8,971 nt of DNA from Methanomicrobiales archaeon (GTDB lineage Archaea > Halobacteriota > Methanomicrobia > Methanomicrobiales > JACTUA01). Made by a program: the position numbers and the translations under genes. Below are positions 1-6,362 of the stretch, one piece after another (within the stretch, counting starts at the first letter, position 1; every line of letters begins with the position of its first letter). The stretch covers positions 1 through 8,971 of the forward strand of contig JAJRDC010000289.1 in NCBI GenBank assembly GCA_028678635.1, read 5' to 3'. Below the pieces are notes generated by a model, which was not told the origin of the DNA, ran no database searches, and saw only the letters and a program-made list of their open reading frames with translations.

Positions 1-924
1 GGGGAGGTGGCCGCCGAGTTCAAGTATGACGGGAGCCGGTTCCAGTTCCACAAGAAGGGCAATTCGGTGCAGGTCTACTCCCGGAAGCTGGAGGACGTGA
101 CAAACGCCCTCCCCGACGTGATCCGGGCCATCCTTCCCGCCACGTCCCACGACGTGATCCTGGACGGGGAGGCCGTTGCCGAGAAGGATGGGAGGCCCAT
201 GCCCTTCCAGTTCGTCCTGCGCCGGTTCAGGAGGAAGCACGACGTGGAGTCCAAGGCCGGCGAGATCCGGCTCGTGCCCTATGTCTTTGACATCCTCTTC
301 CGGGACGGGGAGACCCTCATCGACCTGCCCTATACCGAGCGACGGAGGATCCTGGAGGAGACCCTTTCGGACCACGTGGCACCCCACCTGGTGAGCGGGG
401 AGGTGAAGGAACTGGAGGCCTTCTACGGGCGAGCGCTGGATGCCGGCCACGAAGGGATCATGGTGAAGGCACCCGATTCGCCCTATACCCCCGGTGTCCG
501 GGGAAAGATGTGGGCCAAGATCAAGCCGGAGGTGGATACCCTGGATCTCGCCGTCATCGGGGCCGAGTGGGGGGAGGGGCGCCGGGCCACGTTCTTCGGC
601 TCGTTCCTCCTTGCCGCGGGGGAGAGCGGGGAGCTGGTTCCCGTGGCCAAGGTGGCCACCGGGATCTCCGACGAGGCACTCGCAGCCCTCTTCGAGATCT
701 TCAGGGAGAAGGTCATCTCCCGGGAGGGAAAGGAGGTCCGGTTCGAGCCGGAGGAGGTCTTCGAGGTGGGGTACTCGGAGATCCAGGCCAGCCCCCACTA
801 CCCCGGCGGGTTCACCCTGCGGTTCCCCCGGTTCATCCGGCTCCGGGATGACAAGGGGATCGGGGAGATCGACACCCTGGACACTATTCGGTCTCGGTAC
901 CGGCGCCAACAGAAGTCCGGATGA
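1..924 (+). CDS. lig: ATP-dependent DNA ligase, C-terminal part (5' end cut by window edge)
   Basis: It seals nicks in duplex DNA through a lysyl-AMP intermediate, in replication and repair. The frame is open from base 1, so 307 residues are seen. The archaeal family is usually 550-600 residues, so the N-terminal DNA-binding domain of about 240 residues lies outside the window. The GTG at position 7 is internal and not a real start. Motif I is KYDGSR, with the catalytic lysine at bases 22-24. DGEAVA at residues 56-61 carries the conserved motif II glutamate. VFDILF matches motif III, EGIMVK motif IV and WAKIKP motif [13 protein letters not shown] near the C-terminus is motif VI of the OB-fold. 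All nucleotidyltransferase motifs are intact, so the enzyme should be active. Its last 41 bases overlap, tail to tail, the minus-strand membrane-protein gene. Family assignment is firm; the exact subfamily cannot be judged without the N-terminus. Confidence 0.96.
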   Translation, partial: GEVAAEFKYDGSRFQFHKKGNSVQVYSRKLEDVTNALPDVIRAILPATSHDVILDGEAVAEKDGRPMPFQFVLRRFRRKHDVESKAGEIRLVPYVFDILFRDGETLIDLPYTERRRILEETLSDHVAPHLVSGEVKELEAFYGRALDAGHEGIMVKAPDSPYTPGVRGKMWAKIKPEVDTLDLAVIGAEWGEGRRATFFGSFLLAAGESGELVPVAKVATGISDEALAALFEIFREKVISREGKEVRFEPEEVFEVGYSEIQASPHYPGGFTLRFPRFIRLRDDKGIGEIDTLDTIRSRYRRQQKSG

Positions 925-1717
925 CGCGGTACTTGGACCGGTCCTCGTCACCCTCCACGAAGGCGTAGTAGGTGGAGAAGGTGCCCTCGATCTTCTGGAA
1001 CGCGACCTCGCCGTTGAAATCGGTGTATTTCTGGTAGACCCGTGCCCCTTCCTTGGCCCGGAGGACCACCTTCACGTCCGGCGAGGATTCCCCGGTGTCC
1101 TTGTCCACCACGCGGAAGGAGACCGTGGGGTTCAGCGGCTCGGTGCCGCGGGTGAGCACCTCGCGGAAGCCGGTGAACCGGCTCCGGGTGGGGGTACCCT
1201 TCCGGGTGTAGAACAGGCCGCTCCGGGTGCTGATCAGGAGGGCGAAGCCCACGATGAAGAGGCCGAGCCCGCCGATGGTCAGCACAAAGAGGATCAGGGT
1301 CCGGGTGGAGAGGCCGAAGGGAAGGAGGGAGACCACCGGGTCCGAGACCTGCAGGATCCCTTCGAAGAGGGGTGTCAGCTCGTAGAGGACCCACTCGAAG
1401 ATGTTCGTGAGGCCGGAGAGTGTGACGAGGACCATGATCGCCGCAATGAGGAAGATGCTTCCCGCCACGATGCAGACCACGCCGAGGGCACCACCCAGTG
1501 CCTTCAGCACAAAAAACCGGGAGAGCTGTTCATCGGATCCCTTGAAGAGCCGTGCCACCACCACCACGAAAACGCAGACCGCCACGATCCCCACCAGGTA
1601 GTAGAGGTAATAATCCTGGAAGGTGGGCCCGGCCGCAGGGGCCACGGCATCTTCGGCTGCCGCCCCAGCCACGGCAAGCAGGGGGAGGAGCAGGGGTCCC
1701 GGAAAGCGAGGTCCCAT
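884..1717 (-). CDS. Multi-pass membrane protein with C-terminal Ig-like/carboxypeptidase-regulatory-like domain
   Basis: I do not recognise a named family. The 277-residue product starts with a short hydrophobic signal-like segment (about residues 8-22, ending in an AGAAAED stretch). Membrane segments follow at about 38-57, 78-100 and 140-162. A soluble domain from about residue 196 to the end contains a TDFNGEVAF stretch, the pattern of carboxypeptidase-regulatory or transthyretin-like beta-sandwiches (inference). Basic residues follow the third segment ([10 protein letters not shown] and on), which by the positive-inside rule would put this beta domain in the cytoplasm. That is unusual for the fold. 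The ATG at 1715-1717 is only 2 bases after the nreA stop, so the gene is the distal member of that unit. A GGGAG lies 13 bases before the ATG, inside nreA. The 3' end overlaps the convergent ligase gene. The coding call is strong; function is unknown. Confidence 0.85.
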   Translation of the reverse strand: MGPRFPGPLLLPLLAVAGAAAEDAVAPAAGPTFQDYYLYYLVGIVAVCVFVVVVARLFKGSDEQLSRFFVLKALGGALGVVCIVAGSIFLIAAIMVLVTLSGLTNIFEWVLYELTPLFEGILQVSDPVVSLLPFGLSTRTLILFVLTIGGLGLFIVGFALLISTRSGLFYTRKGTPTRSRFTGFREVLTRGTEPLNPTVSFRVVDKDTGESSPDVKVVLRAKEGARVYQKYTDFNGEVAFQKIEGTFSTYYAFVEGDEDRSKYRVIRTSVGAGTETE

Positions 1718-1719
1718 AG

Positions 1720-2904
1720 TTAAGGATCGGCTCCCGGATTAATAAGGCTCTCTTCCCCTATTTCGTAATCCGAGAGACGCCGCTGCGAGCGCATCTCCGG
1801 GATGAGAGCACTCCTCTCCAGCCACCGGTACCCTCCCAGCCGCGTGGCAAGGTGCGGCAGGGCTGCGGAAAAGGAGAGGAATTCTTCCGGGGGCCCGCGG
1901 AGGGCCTGCCGCGTCGCCTCCCGGACCACCCAGGTGCCCAGGGGGGCCCAGTAGTCTGAGGAGACCGCCCGGACCACGAGGACGGTCCCGGTCCTGCCTG
2001 TACGGACCAGGTGCTCGGCCACCGCCAGCCGTGCCGAGTAGTAGGCCCCCGTGATGGGGGAGTATCCCTTCTTCTTCCCCCGCTCGCCGTCCACCACCAC
2101 GTAGTCCTCCTCCCCTCCCCACAGGGAATGACGGCCCCAGACCTCAACCATCTCGAACCGCCAGGGGCCGGGTGCCAGGAGGACAAGGATCCGGTTCCCG
2201 TAGAGCGTGGCCTCGTGGAGGAGGGCCGTCTCCAGGGAAGGTGCCGTGGAGAGGGCCCTGTGCAGGCCCCGGAAGACCGAGTCATCCACCGCGGTGATGG
2301 CCCACCGGGTGGGGACCATCCGGCGCCTGCGCCCCAGGAGGCCCGCGGTGAAGAGGCGGGCGATGCGGTACACGTCCACCCCGTCCCGGTGGAGGAGGGC
2401 ACAGGCGTCCCCGGCGCCCAGGTCCGTGTCCGAGGTGGCCTTCTCCACCGGCCGCTCCACGACAGGATTCCCGAGCACCTCCATCCTCCGGATCTCGCCG
2501 GTCAGGCCCACGGGCGCCACGGTCCCGTCAAACGCCAGGTCAAACCGGGGTACCCGTTCGAAGGCCACCTCCACCCCCAGCGGGCGGGAGGAGAGGGCGA
2601 TCTCCCGGAGGGCATCCCCCTGCCTTCCTGCCGGGGCCATCCCCCGGATGGTCCCTGCCCGTATCCCCACGATCTGGTCCAGGGTAAGCCCCCGGCTGAT
2701 CCAGTCGGTGGGGAGATCGCTGTCGTCCACGAGGAGCGGCCCGCCCCGGACCGCGGGATACCCCCGGCTGCCCAGGAACACGGAGGGGGATGTGCCGGCG
2801 TACTCCCGGGCCGGCCGGAGCCGGAGCTGGGCATGGAACCGGATCATCACCGGGCAGGCGGGGAGGCCGCAGAGGAGCCTCCCCTTGCACTCGGCGCAGC
2901 GCAT
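1720..2904 (-). CDS. nreA: Nre-family DNA repair protein NreA
   Basis: Nre proteins are conserved across archaea, and in Haloferax NreA has been linked genetically to DNA damage repair. The biochemical reaction is not known. The product is 394 residues. It opens with a cysteine cluster (C3, C6, C12, C17 in MRCAEC and CGLPACP) that looks like a metal-binding site. The body holds typical Nre stretches: RRMVPTRWAITAVDD near the middle, then EVWGRHSLWGGEEDYVVVDGE. Near the C-terminus, QRRLSDYE (residues 374-381) resembles a PCNA-interacting peptide and is followed by 13 more residues. I chose the ATG at 2902-2904 because the family begins at the cysteine cluster. The longer frame from 2976 would run through the end of the upstream gene. 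It lies 5 bases after the DUF2117 stop and 2 bases before the membrane-protein ATG. A GGGGGA tract 9 bases before the ATG may serve as ribosome binding site. Confidence 0.93.
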   Translation of the reverse strand: MRCAECKGRLLCGLPACPVMIRFHAQLRLRPAREYAGTSPSVFLGSRGYPAVRGGPLLVDDSDLPTDWISRGLTLDQIVGIRAGTIRGMAPAGRQGDALREIALSSRPLGVEVAFERVPRFDLAFDGTVAPVGLTGEIRRMEVLGNPVVERPVEKATSDTDLGAGDACALLHRDGVDVYRIARLFTAGLLGRRRRMVPTRWAITAVDDSVFRGLHRALSTAPSLETALLHEATLYGNRILVLLAPGPWRFEMVEVWGRHSLWGGEEDYVVVDGERGKKKGYSPITGAYYSARLAVAEHLVRTGRTGTVLVVRAVSSDYWAPLGTWVVREATRQALRGPPEEFLSFSAALPHLATRLGGYRWLERSALIPEMRSQRRLSDYEIGEESLINPGADP

Positions 2905-2909
2905 CCCGG

Positions 2910-4022
2910 CTAGTCCCCCGGGAACCGCCTGACCCGCACCCGTTTCCCGATGATGGCCAGGACCCGGGTCACCCACCCGTCCCAGGCGACCGGCTCTTCC
3001 GGAACCATGGCGGCCACCTCTTCGCCGAGCTCATCGTCGGTCCCGTCCACCACCTCTGCGATCACCGATCCCGGTGCGAATCCCTCCGGCACGATCCCGT
3101 CGCTGTCCCGGTCCACGATGCCCAGCACCGGGATACCCAGGTGGACGCAGATGTGGCCACAGACTGCGGTGGTGTCATCGCCGATGGCCAGCACCCCGCA
3201 GATCCCGGGGTGGAACCCCCGGTACAGGTCAGCACCGCAGTGGTCCACGACCTGCACCCTCCCTTCAGGGGGAGCCTCGCCACCTGCCCGCGGGGGAACC
3301 ATGCGGATCATGCCGCTCTTGCACCAGGCCTCCCTCAGGTTCACCGGGCCGGCCCGGGCCAGCTTGGAGAGCCCGTGGGGCTTGGGATGGAGCCCCTCGC
3401 CGGGAATCACCATGCCGTCCTTCCCGTGCAGTACCACGGTCCCGGCCGTGGCCGTGCCGATGACCACCCCGTTCACAAAGACCGCTTCCCCGGGTCGGCA
3501 TCCCCGGATCAGGCGCCGGGATCCCTCCTCGTCCGGCCCTGTCTCCCGTGCGTCGACAGGGTAGCCGGTCCTCCGGCGGATGGCATCCGCCAGTGCCCGG
3601 TCCCCCCGGTTCCAGACATAGATACGGCCGTGGCCGCACTCCACCTGGACAAGCCCCCCCACGGTTCCCAGGCGCCGGGCAACGATTTCGCCAAAGACGC
3701 GTCCGGACTCCGGGGACTTGCCCCGGTTCAGCAGGTAGGCCGGTCCCCGGATCCGGCGGAGGACGCGGCTGGGGGGCTCACCGCAGAACGTGACCGGAAG
3801 TCCGGATTCCTCGGCCGCGGTCCGTGCCATGACGCCGGCTACAAGGATCCGGGGGGGCGAGAGGAGTTCCCGGAGACGGAGGACGTCCCCGACATCAAAG
3901 GCCTCCGGCCCGTGGACCACCATCAGTGCACGGGACAGAAGCGGTTCTGCCTGTGCTCGTATTCTTTCCCCCTTCTTCCGGGGGGATCGGCGCCCTTTCC
4001 GGATTCCGGCTGCCTGAACCAT
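2910..4022 (-). CDS. DUF2117-family protein of methanogens
   Basis: The 370-residue protein resembles the DUF2117 family of methanogens, whose function is unknown. The family core appears to start at MVVHGPE (residues 34-40) and includes LLNRGKSPESG and FGEIVARRLG. The C-terminal half has VDHCGADLYRG, then IGDDTTAVCGH, then IVDRDSDGIV with aspartates at about 304, 306 and 308. Closely spaced acidic residues after a hydrophobic strand recall a TOPRIM-type metal site, but that is only an inference from the motif. Several cysteines and histidines (CGHG, HCGADL, CGHICVH) could bind metal. The first 33 residues are rich in Arg and Lys. The true start might be the ATG at 3921-3923 at MVVHGPE, but no Shine-Dalgarno sequence precedes it, so I keep the ATG at 4020-4022, 15 bases after the upstream stop. 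The gene lies directly before nreA in the same unit. Confidence 0.8.
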   Translation of the reverse strand: MVQAAGIRKGRRSPRKKGERIRAQAEPLLSRALMVVHGPEAFDVGDVLRLRELLSPPRILVAGVMARTAAEESGLPVTFCGEPPSRVLRRIRGPAYLLNRGKSPESGRVFGEIVARRLGTVGGLVQVECGHGRIYVWNRGDRALADAIRRRTGYPVDARETGPDEEGSRRLIRGCRPGEAVFVNGVVIGTATAGTVVLHGKDGMVIPGEGLHPKPHGLSKLARAGPVNLREAWCKSGMIRMVPPRAGGEAPPEGRVQVVDHCGADLYRGFHPGICGVLAIGDDTTAVCGHICVHLGIPVLGIVDRDSDGIVPEGFAPGSVIAEVVDGTDDELGEEVAAMVPEEPVAWDGWVTRVLAIIGKRVRVRRFPGD

Positions 4023-4037
4023 CCCCGGGGATCCGTC

Positions 4038-4826
4038 TCAGAACGAGACAGGCCGGCCGTACCGGCCCCTGTTCTGTGTCTGGATGCCCATTGCGGGGAT
4101 CCAGCGGTCCGAACCGTCGGTGGACACCAGCCGGAGGCTGTCGGAATAATAGTTGGACGACCAGTGGTAGGCCCACCAGCGGTTCACCCCCTGGACCCGG
4201 ACCCAGACCCCGACAGTTGTGTGTTCCGGAGACTGGTACCCGGTGAAGACGGGGCTGTCATACAGGAACCGCCCCGACTGCTCCCCCACCAGGTTGACGC
4301 TGCAGCCGCACGCGGACCCCGTCAGGTTGTACCGGGGCTGGAGGAGGGGCTCCTTTCCCTCGGGTGCATCGGTGGCGATGAATCGCCCCGGCCGTGCCCT
4401 GACAACGAGGTTCTCCTCCCACGGGCCGTGGGAGATCCGGGACCTGGCAGTCTGGAACAGCCCCCGGAGGGTGGTGCTGTCACCGGGCGCCTCCCCCAGA
4501 CGGTCCGCCTGGATCTTCAGCATCGTGACGGTGGGTGCCTCCAGGATCGTGAGCTTCCAGCCTTCGGGCCACTCCTTCACGTCACCCCGTGCCAGGGCAT
4601 CCGCGATCACCTCACTCCCCGGCCCGGCCGGCAGCGGGACAATGAGTTCCAGGTCTGAGAGGGGCGCATCGCTCCAGACCTGCACCTGGTAGGTAAGGGT
4701 TGAGTCCATGGTGATGTCGTGGAACGCCCCGGCCACGGCAGCCCCCAGCGGGTTGGGCACCACCGCCAGCCCCGCGGCTATCAGCACCAGTGCAACGATT
4801 CCCCCCAGGATCAGAATACTCCGCAT
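4038..4826 (-). CDS. Exported, membrane-anchored protein of unknown function
   Basis: I do not recognise the family. The 262-residue product begins with MRSILILGGIVALVLIAAGL, a signal anchor or signal peptide at about residues 3-25. A probably beta-rich extracytoplasmic domain follows, with many aromatic residues towards the end (NRWWAYHW, NYYSDS). C173 and C175 form a CGC motif that could make a disulfide or bind metal, and N168 in NLT is a possible glycosylation sequon. No lipobox is seen. I chose the ATG at 4824-4826 because GGAG lies 8 bases upstream and a promoter-like element sits just beyond. A GTG start at 4871 would add 15 hydrophilic residues (many charged) before the signal and would fall close to that promoter. 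The gene heads the unit with DUF2117, nreA and the membrane protein, but nothing in it suggests a repair role. Confidence 0.82.
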   Translation of the reverse strand: MRSILILGGIVALVLIAAGLAVVPNPLGAAVAGAFHDITMDSTLTYQVQVWSDAPLSDLELIVPLPAGPGSEVIADALARGDVKEWPEGWKLTILEAPTVTMLKIQADRLGEAPGDSTTLRGLFQTARSRISHGPWEENLVVRARPGRFIATDAPEGKEPLLQPRYNLTGSACGCSVNLVGEQSGRFLYDSPVFTGYQSPEHTTVGVWVRVQGVNRWWAYHWSSNYYSDSLRLVSTDGSDRWIPAMGIQTQNRGRYGRPVSF

Positions 4827-4838
4827 CGGTGGCTCTCC

Positions 4839-4874
4839 GGGACCTTCCTTACATTCCCGTGGTCCCTTCACGGG
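4839..4874 (-). promoter_or_regulatory. Overlapping inverted repeats before the ribosome binding site (operator or pseudoknot)
   Basis: On the minus strand CCCGTG (4869-4874) pairs with CACGGG (4856-4861) around a 7-base loop, AAGGGAC. The loop's GGGAC can pair with GTCCC at 4839-4843, directly before the GGAGAG ribosome binding site. If transcribed, this gives H-type pseudoknot geometry: 6-bp stem, 2-base first loop, 5-bp second stem and a 12-base purine-rich last loop. If transcription starts downstream of 4869, the repeat would instead be a DNA operator between TATA box and start site. Complementarity is seen directly; the role is inferred. Confidence 0.4.
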
Positions 4875-4890
4875 TAAAATGCTTATCGCC
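4875..4890 (-). promoter_or_regulatory. Candidate TATA element for the DUF2117/nreA unit
   Basis: The minus strand reads GCGATAAGCATTTTAC here, the most AT-rich stretch of the 125-base spacer between pcc1 and the exported-protein gene. Its centre lies about 55 bases before the ATG at 4826. A start of transcription some 25 bases downstream would leave a leader of about 30 bases containing the GGAG ribosome binding site. The match to the archaeal TATA consensus is modest. Confidence 0.4.
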
Positions 4891-4951
4891 TGTCAGGGAA
4901 TGATCCGAGGTCCTGCTGGGAGGAAAGGGAACAGCCTGTCCCGCGGAAGGG

Positions 4952-5212
4952 TCAGCCGCCGCCTCCCTTCCCTGCCCCGACAGCGAGCTCCTGCATCTCC
5001 GCGGCCACGGAAAGGAGGCGCAGCCACATGTTGAGGGCTGCCCGCAGTGCCGCGATATCGTCGGCCTCCACCTCCAGCACGACGGTGTCGTCCCCTTCCC
5101 GGCGGACCGTGATCCGGGAGCGGGGATTGATCTCCTCGTTCTCCAGGATCACGGCCCGGTAGATGGAATCAGCGTAAGGAGTGGTGCATCGGAAGACCGC
5201 CGAGGGGGTCAC
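4952..5212 (-). CDS. pcc1: KEOPS complex subunit Pcc1
   Basis: Pcc1 is the dimerising subunit of KEOPS (Kae1, Bud32, Cgi121, Pcc1), which makes N6-threonylcarbamoyladenosine at position 37 of ANN-decoding tRNAs in the cytoplasm. The product is 86 residues, the usual size for this one-domain family. A beta-hairpin region (ITVRREGDDTVVLEVEADD) is followed by the characteristic helix ALRAALNMWLRLLSVA. A glycine-rich tail (GAGKGGGG) closes the protein. The start is the GTG at 5210-5212, which shares GTGA with the stop of the Brix gene, so translation is probably coupled. The ATG at 5187-5189 is out of frame. It is the last gene of the eL43-rpoP-Brix-pcc1 group. Prefoldin beta, which follows in several other archaea, is not here. 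Confidence 0.92.
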   Translation of the reverse strand: MTPSAVFRCTTPYADSIYRAVILENEEINPRSRITVRREGDDTVVLEVEADDIAALRAALNMWLRLLSVAAEMQELAVGAGKGGGG

Positions 5213-5610
5213 GGGGCAACCACCACCCGGAGGGTCCTGCCTTGGATGCCATCGAAGGCCAGGATCCCGGCACCCATCTCCGGCACCATCTCCACGGGCA
5301 AGTGCGGGGAAAGGAGGGAGAAGATGCGGGGATCTCCCACCAGGAGCCCCTTCCGGAGCGGACCTGCGCGCCGGCCCTCCTCTACCGGGCCGAATGAGAT
5401 GTCGGCAACCTCTTCCCCGGCCGAGAACAGCTGGAGGCCCAGCCGGGAGCCGCGGCTCCCAAGGATCAGGACCGTGTCACGGGAAAAGAGGGGATCCGAG
5501 AGACCGGCCTTTCCCCGTGGCCGGTACTCCCCCCTGACGGCAAAGGCCAGGTCCCGGCACAGCCTCCGGACCCGCGGGGCGGGTTTCCGTGAGGACGTGA
5601 CCAGGATCAT
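5209..5610 (-). CDS. Brix-domain (Imp4-like) ribosome biogenesis protein
   Basis: Archaeal single-domain Brix proteins are relatives of eukaryotic Imp4 and Rpf1, and are thought to bind rRNA during ribosome assembly. The product has 133 residues, somewhat short for the family. It opens with [20 protein letters not shown], which matches the family's typical beginning (hydrophobic strand, TSRKP, basic helix). The middle has the hydrophobic strand [16 protein letters not shown] and the end a beta-rich part with LRVVVAP. I chose the ATG at 5608-5610 because it overlaps the rpoP stop in the sequence ATGA. A start 20 codons upstream would run through rpoP in another frame. The gene also overlaps pcc1 by 4 bases, so rpoP, Brix and pcc1 form one tightly coupled set. 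Confidence 0.88.
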   Translation of the reverse strand: MILVTSSRKPAPRVRRLCRDLAFAVRGEYRPRGKAGLSDPLFSRDTVLILGSRGSRLGLQLFSAGEEVADISFGPVEEGRRAGPLRKGLLVGDPRIFSLLSPHLPVEMVPEMGAGILAFDGIQGRTLRVVVAP

Positions 5611-5741
5611 CGGGCCTTGAGTTCCTTCGTGGAGGCGCCGCGTTCCTTGAAAAGGATCCGGTGCCCGCAATAGGGGCAGCGGACGTTCACGTCAATCTCA
5701 ACCTTGTGCTTGCACCGCGCGCACTTGTACAGGCCGGGCAT
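5607..5741 (-). CDS. rpoP: DNA-directed RNA polymerase subunit P (Rpo12)
   Basis: This is a 44-residue zinc-binding subunit of archaeal RNA polymerase, homologous to eukaryotic Rpb12. It helps hold the assembly platform of the enzyme. Translating the minus strand by hand gives [10 protein letters not shown] at the start, then [10 protein letters not shown] and [14 protein letters not shown] at the end. The zinc ligands are C7, C10, C22 and C25. The length equals the family's usual 44-50 residues. The ATG at 5739-5741 lies 6 bases after the eL43 stop, and the TGA at 5607-5609 overlaps the Brix ATG (ATGA). The order eL43-RpoP-Brix is a well-known archaeal arrangement and supports the call. The gene is short enough for automatic gene finders to miss. 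Confidence 0.95.
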   Translation of the reverse strand: MPGLYKCARCKHKVEIDVNVRCPYCGHRILFKERGASTKELKAR

Positions 5742-5747
5742 GGAAGA

Positions 5748-6041
5748 TCACTTTTCCTGCGGCGCCCCCGGCTGCTCGAGGCTCCGCTGCGCGATGCGGA
5801 AGTTGGGGGTTTGGGGCACGTAGGCGCCGCCCGCGAAGGTGTACCCGCACTTCCGGCACGTCCAGATGCCGGTCCCCTTCCTCCGGACCGCGATGACGTC
5901 GCACTGCGGGCAGCGGTGGGTCGCCCGGGAGACCTGCTCCACCTCAACGACCCGCTTCCTGATGAACCGCCCATACCGGGCCCCGAACCGCCCGGCGCTC
6001 ATTGAAACCCTGCCCTTTGCCGTTCCCCTGGTGCTGCTCAT
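5748..6041 (-). CDS. rpl37ae: Large-subunit ribosomal protein eL43 (L37Ae)
   Basis: eL43 is a zinc-ribbon protein of the 50S subunit. The 97-residue product has the typical basic N-terminal part (ARYGRFIRKRVVEVE) and four zinc ligands: C44 and C47 in CPQC, C62 and C65 in CRKC. The family stretch TGIWTCRKCGYTFAGGAYVP follows, and the last 20 residues are a variable tail. The ATG at 6039-6041 is supported by GGGGAG with 7 bases between GGAG and the ATG. A later Met at residue 14 lacks such a site. It is the first gene of a group with rpoP, the Brix gene and pcc1, and has its own TATA element about 50 bases upstream. In many archaea this gene follows the Rrp4-Rrp41-Rrp42 exosome genes; here it follows a 355-base gap after SBDS. 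Confidence 0.96.
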   Translation of the reverse strand: MSSTRGTAKGRVSMSAGRFGARYGRFIRKRVVEVEQVSRATHRCPQCDVIAVRRKGTGIWTCRKCGYTFAGGAYVPQTPNFRIAQRSLEQPGAPQEK

Positions 6042-6047
6042 GGATGA

Positions 6048-6054
6048 TCTCCCC
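6048..6054 (-). promoter_or_regulatory. Ribosome binding site of eL43
   Basis: The minus strand reads GGGGAGA here, with 7 bases between its GGAG and the ATG at 6041. It is one of the clearest Shine-Dalgarno sequences in the window and fixes the eL43 start. Confidence 0.75.
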
Positions 6055-6066
6055 GGATGTGTCCCG

Positions 6067-6100
6067 TAATATATGTGCGCGGTGCTTTTTATATCTTCCC
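6067..6100 (-). promoter_or_regulatory. Promoter for the eL43-rpoP-Brix-pcc1 group
   Basis: On the minus strand GATATAAAAAG (6085-6095) is the best TATA element in the window. It is preceded by the purine-rich GGGAA, as expected for a TFB recognition element. Transcription starting about 25 bases downstream would begin near 6062-6066 and leave a leader of about 20-25 bases with the Shine-Dalgarno sequence. A second AT-rich stretch, CATATATTA (6067-6075), lies next to the expected start site and is too close to the gene to be the TATA box. The plus strand across the same stretch also reads TTTATATC, so divergent initiation is possible. Confidence 0.7.
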
Positions 6101-6165
6101 GGCGGTGGCCTCCCCATCACCCACCCCATCGGGGATCTCACACCGGTTCTGGTGGCCATCCTCAG

Positions 6166-6362
6166 CGGGAGGGGGCGCTACTCCCTCCCGGGTCCCTCCC
6201 CCACGGCGAGAGGATAGTCTGACGGGTCGGCCGGTCACCGGAGCATCCCCTATCCGGATCAACCGCGGGAGGGGCGCCCACGCGGCGGGGGGGGGCGAAA
6301 GCCCCCCCTGGAGCGTCCCGGCAGTACTCAGCGAATCCCGGAAACCGCAATCCAAGCGCTGA
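6166..6362 (+). ncRNA. Candidate structured RNA (strand and ends uncertain)
   Basis: Read on the plus strand, CGGGAGGGGG (6166-6175) pairs with CTCCCTCCCG (6181-6190) using one G-U pair, which becomes an A-C mismatch on the other strand. GGATAG (6212-6217) pairs with CTATCC (6250-6255), CCGCG with CGCGG (6263-6285), and TCAGCG (6328-6333) with CGCTGA (6357-6362). An 8-bp stem closed by a GAAA tetraloop lies at 6289-6308; the plus-strand loop is of the GNRA type typical of folded RNAs. GTCCCTCCC (6192-6200) could instead pair with GGGAGGGGC (6267-6275), enclosing the GGATAG helix. It matches no RNA family I can recall, and high GC alone favours such stems. Confidence 0.25.
6289..6308 (+). repeat. 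Perfect 8-bp hairpin with GAAA tetraloop
   Basis: GGGGGGGC, GAAA, GCCCCCCC. The stem is perfect, and read on the plus strand the loop is a GNRA tetraloop. No T-run follows on either strand, so it does not look like an intrinsic terminator. Confidence 0.7.

Noticed and set aside
494..1723. Plus-strand open frame of about 400 codons spanning the ligase end and the membrane-protein gene
   Set aside because: It is a low-complexity shadow frame that crosses two better supported genes.
2790..4658. Plus-strand open frame of about 620 codons opposite the DUF2117 and exported-protein genes
   Set aside because: Its product is rich in Pro, Arg, Gly and His without family motifs, as expected of an antisense frame in GC-rich DNA. 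The minus strand carries recognisable proteins with proper starts and spacing.
6287..6310. Intrinsic terminator for SBDS
   Set aside because: The stem is strong, but no T-run follows on either strand, and archaeal terminators depend mainly on T-tracts.
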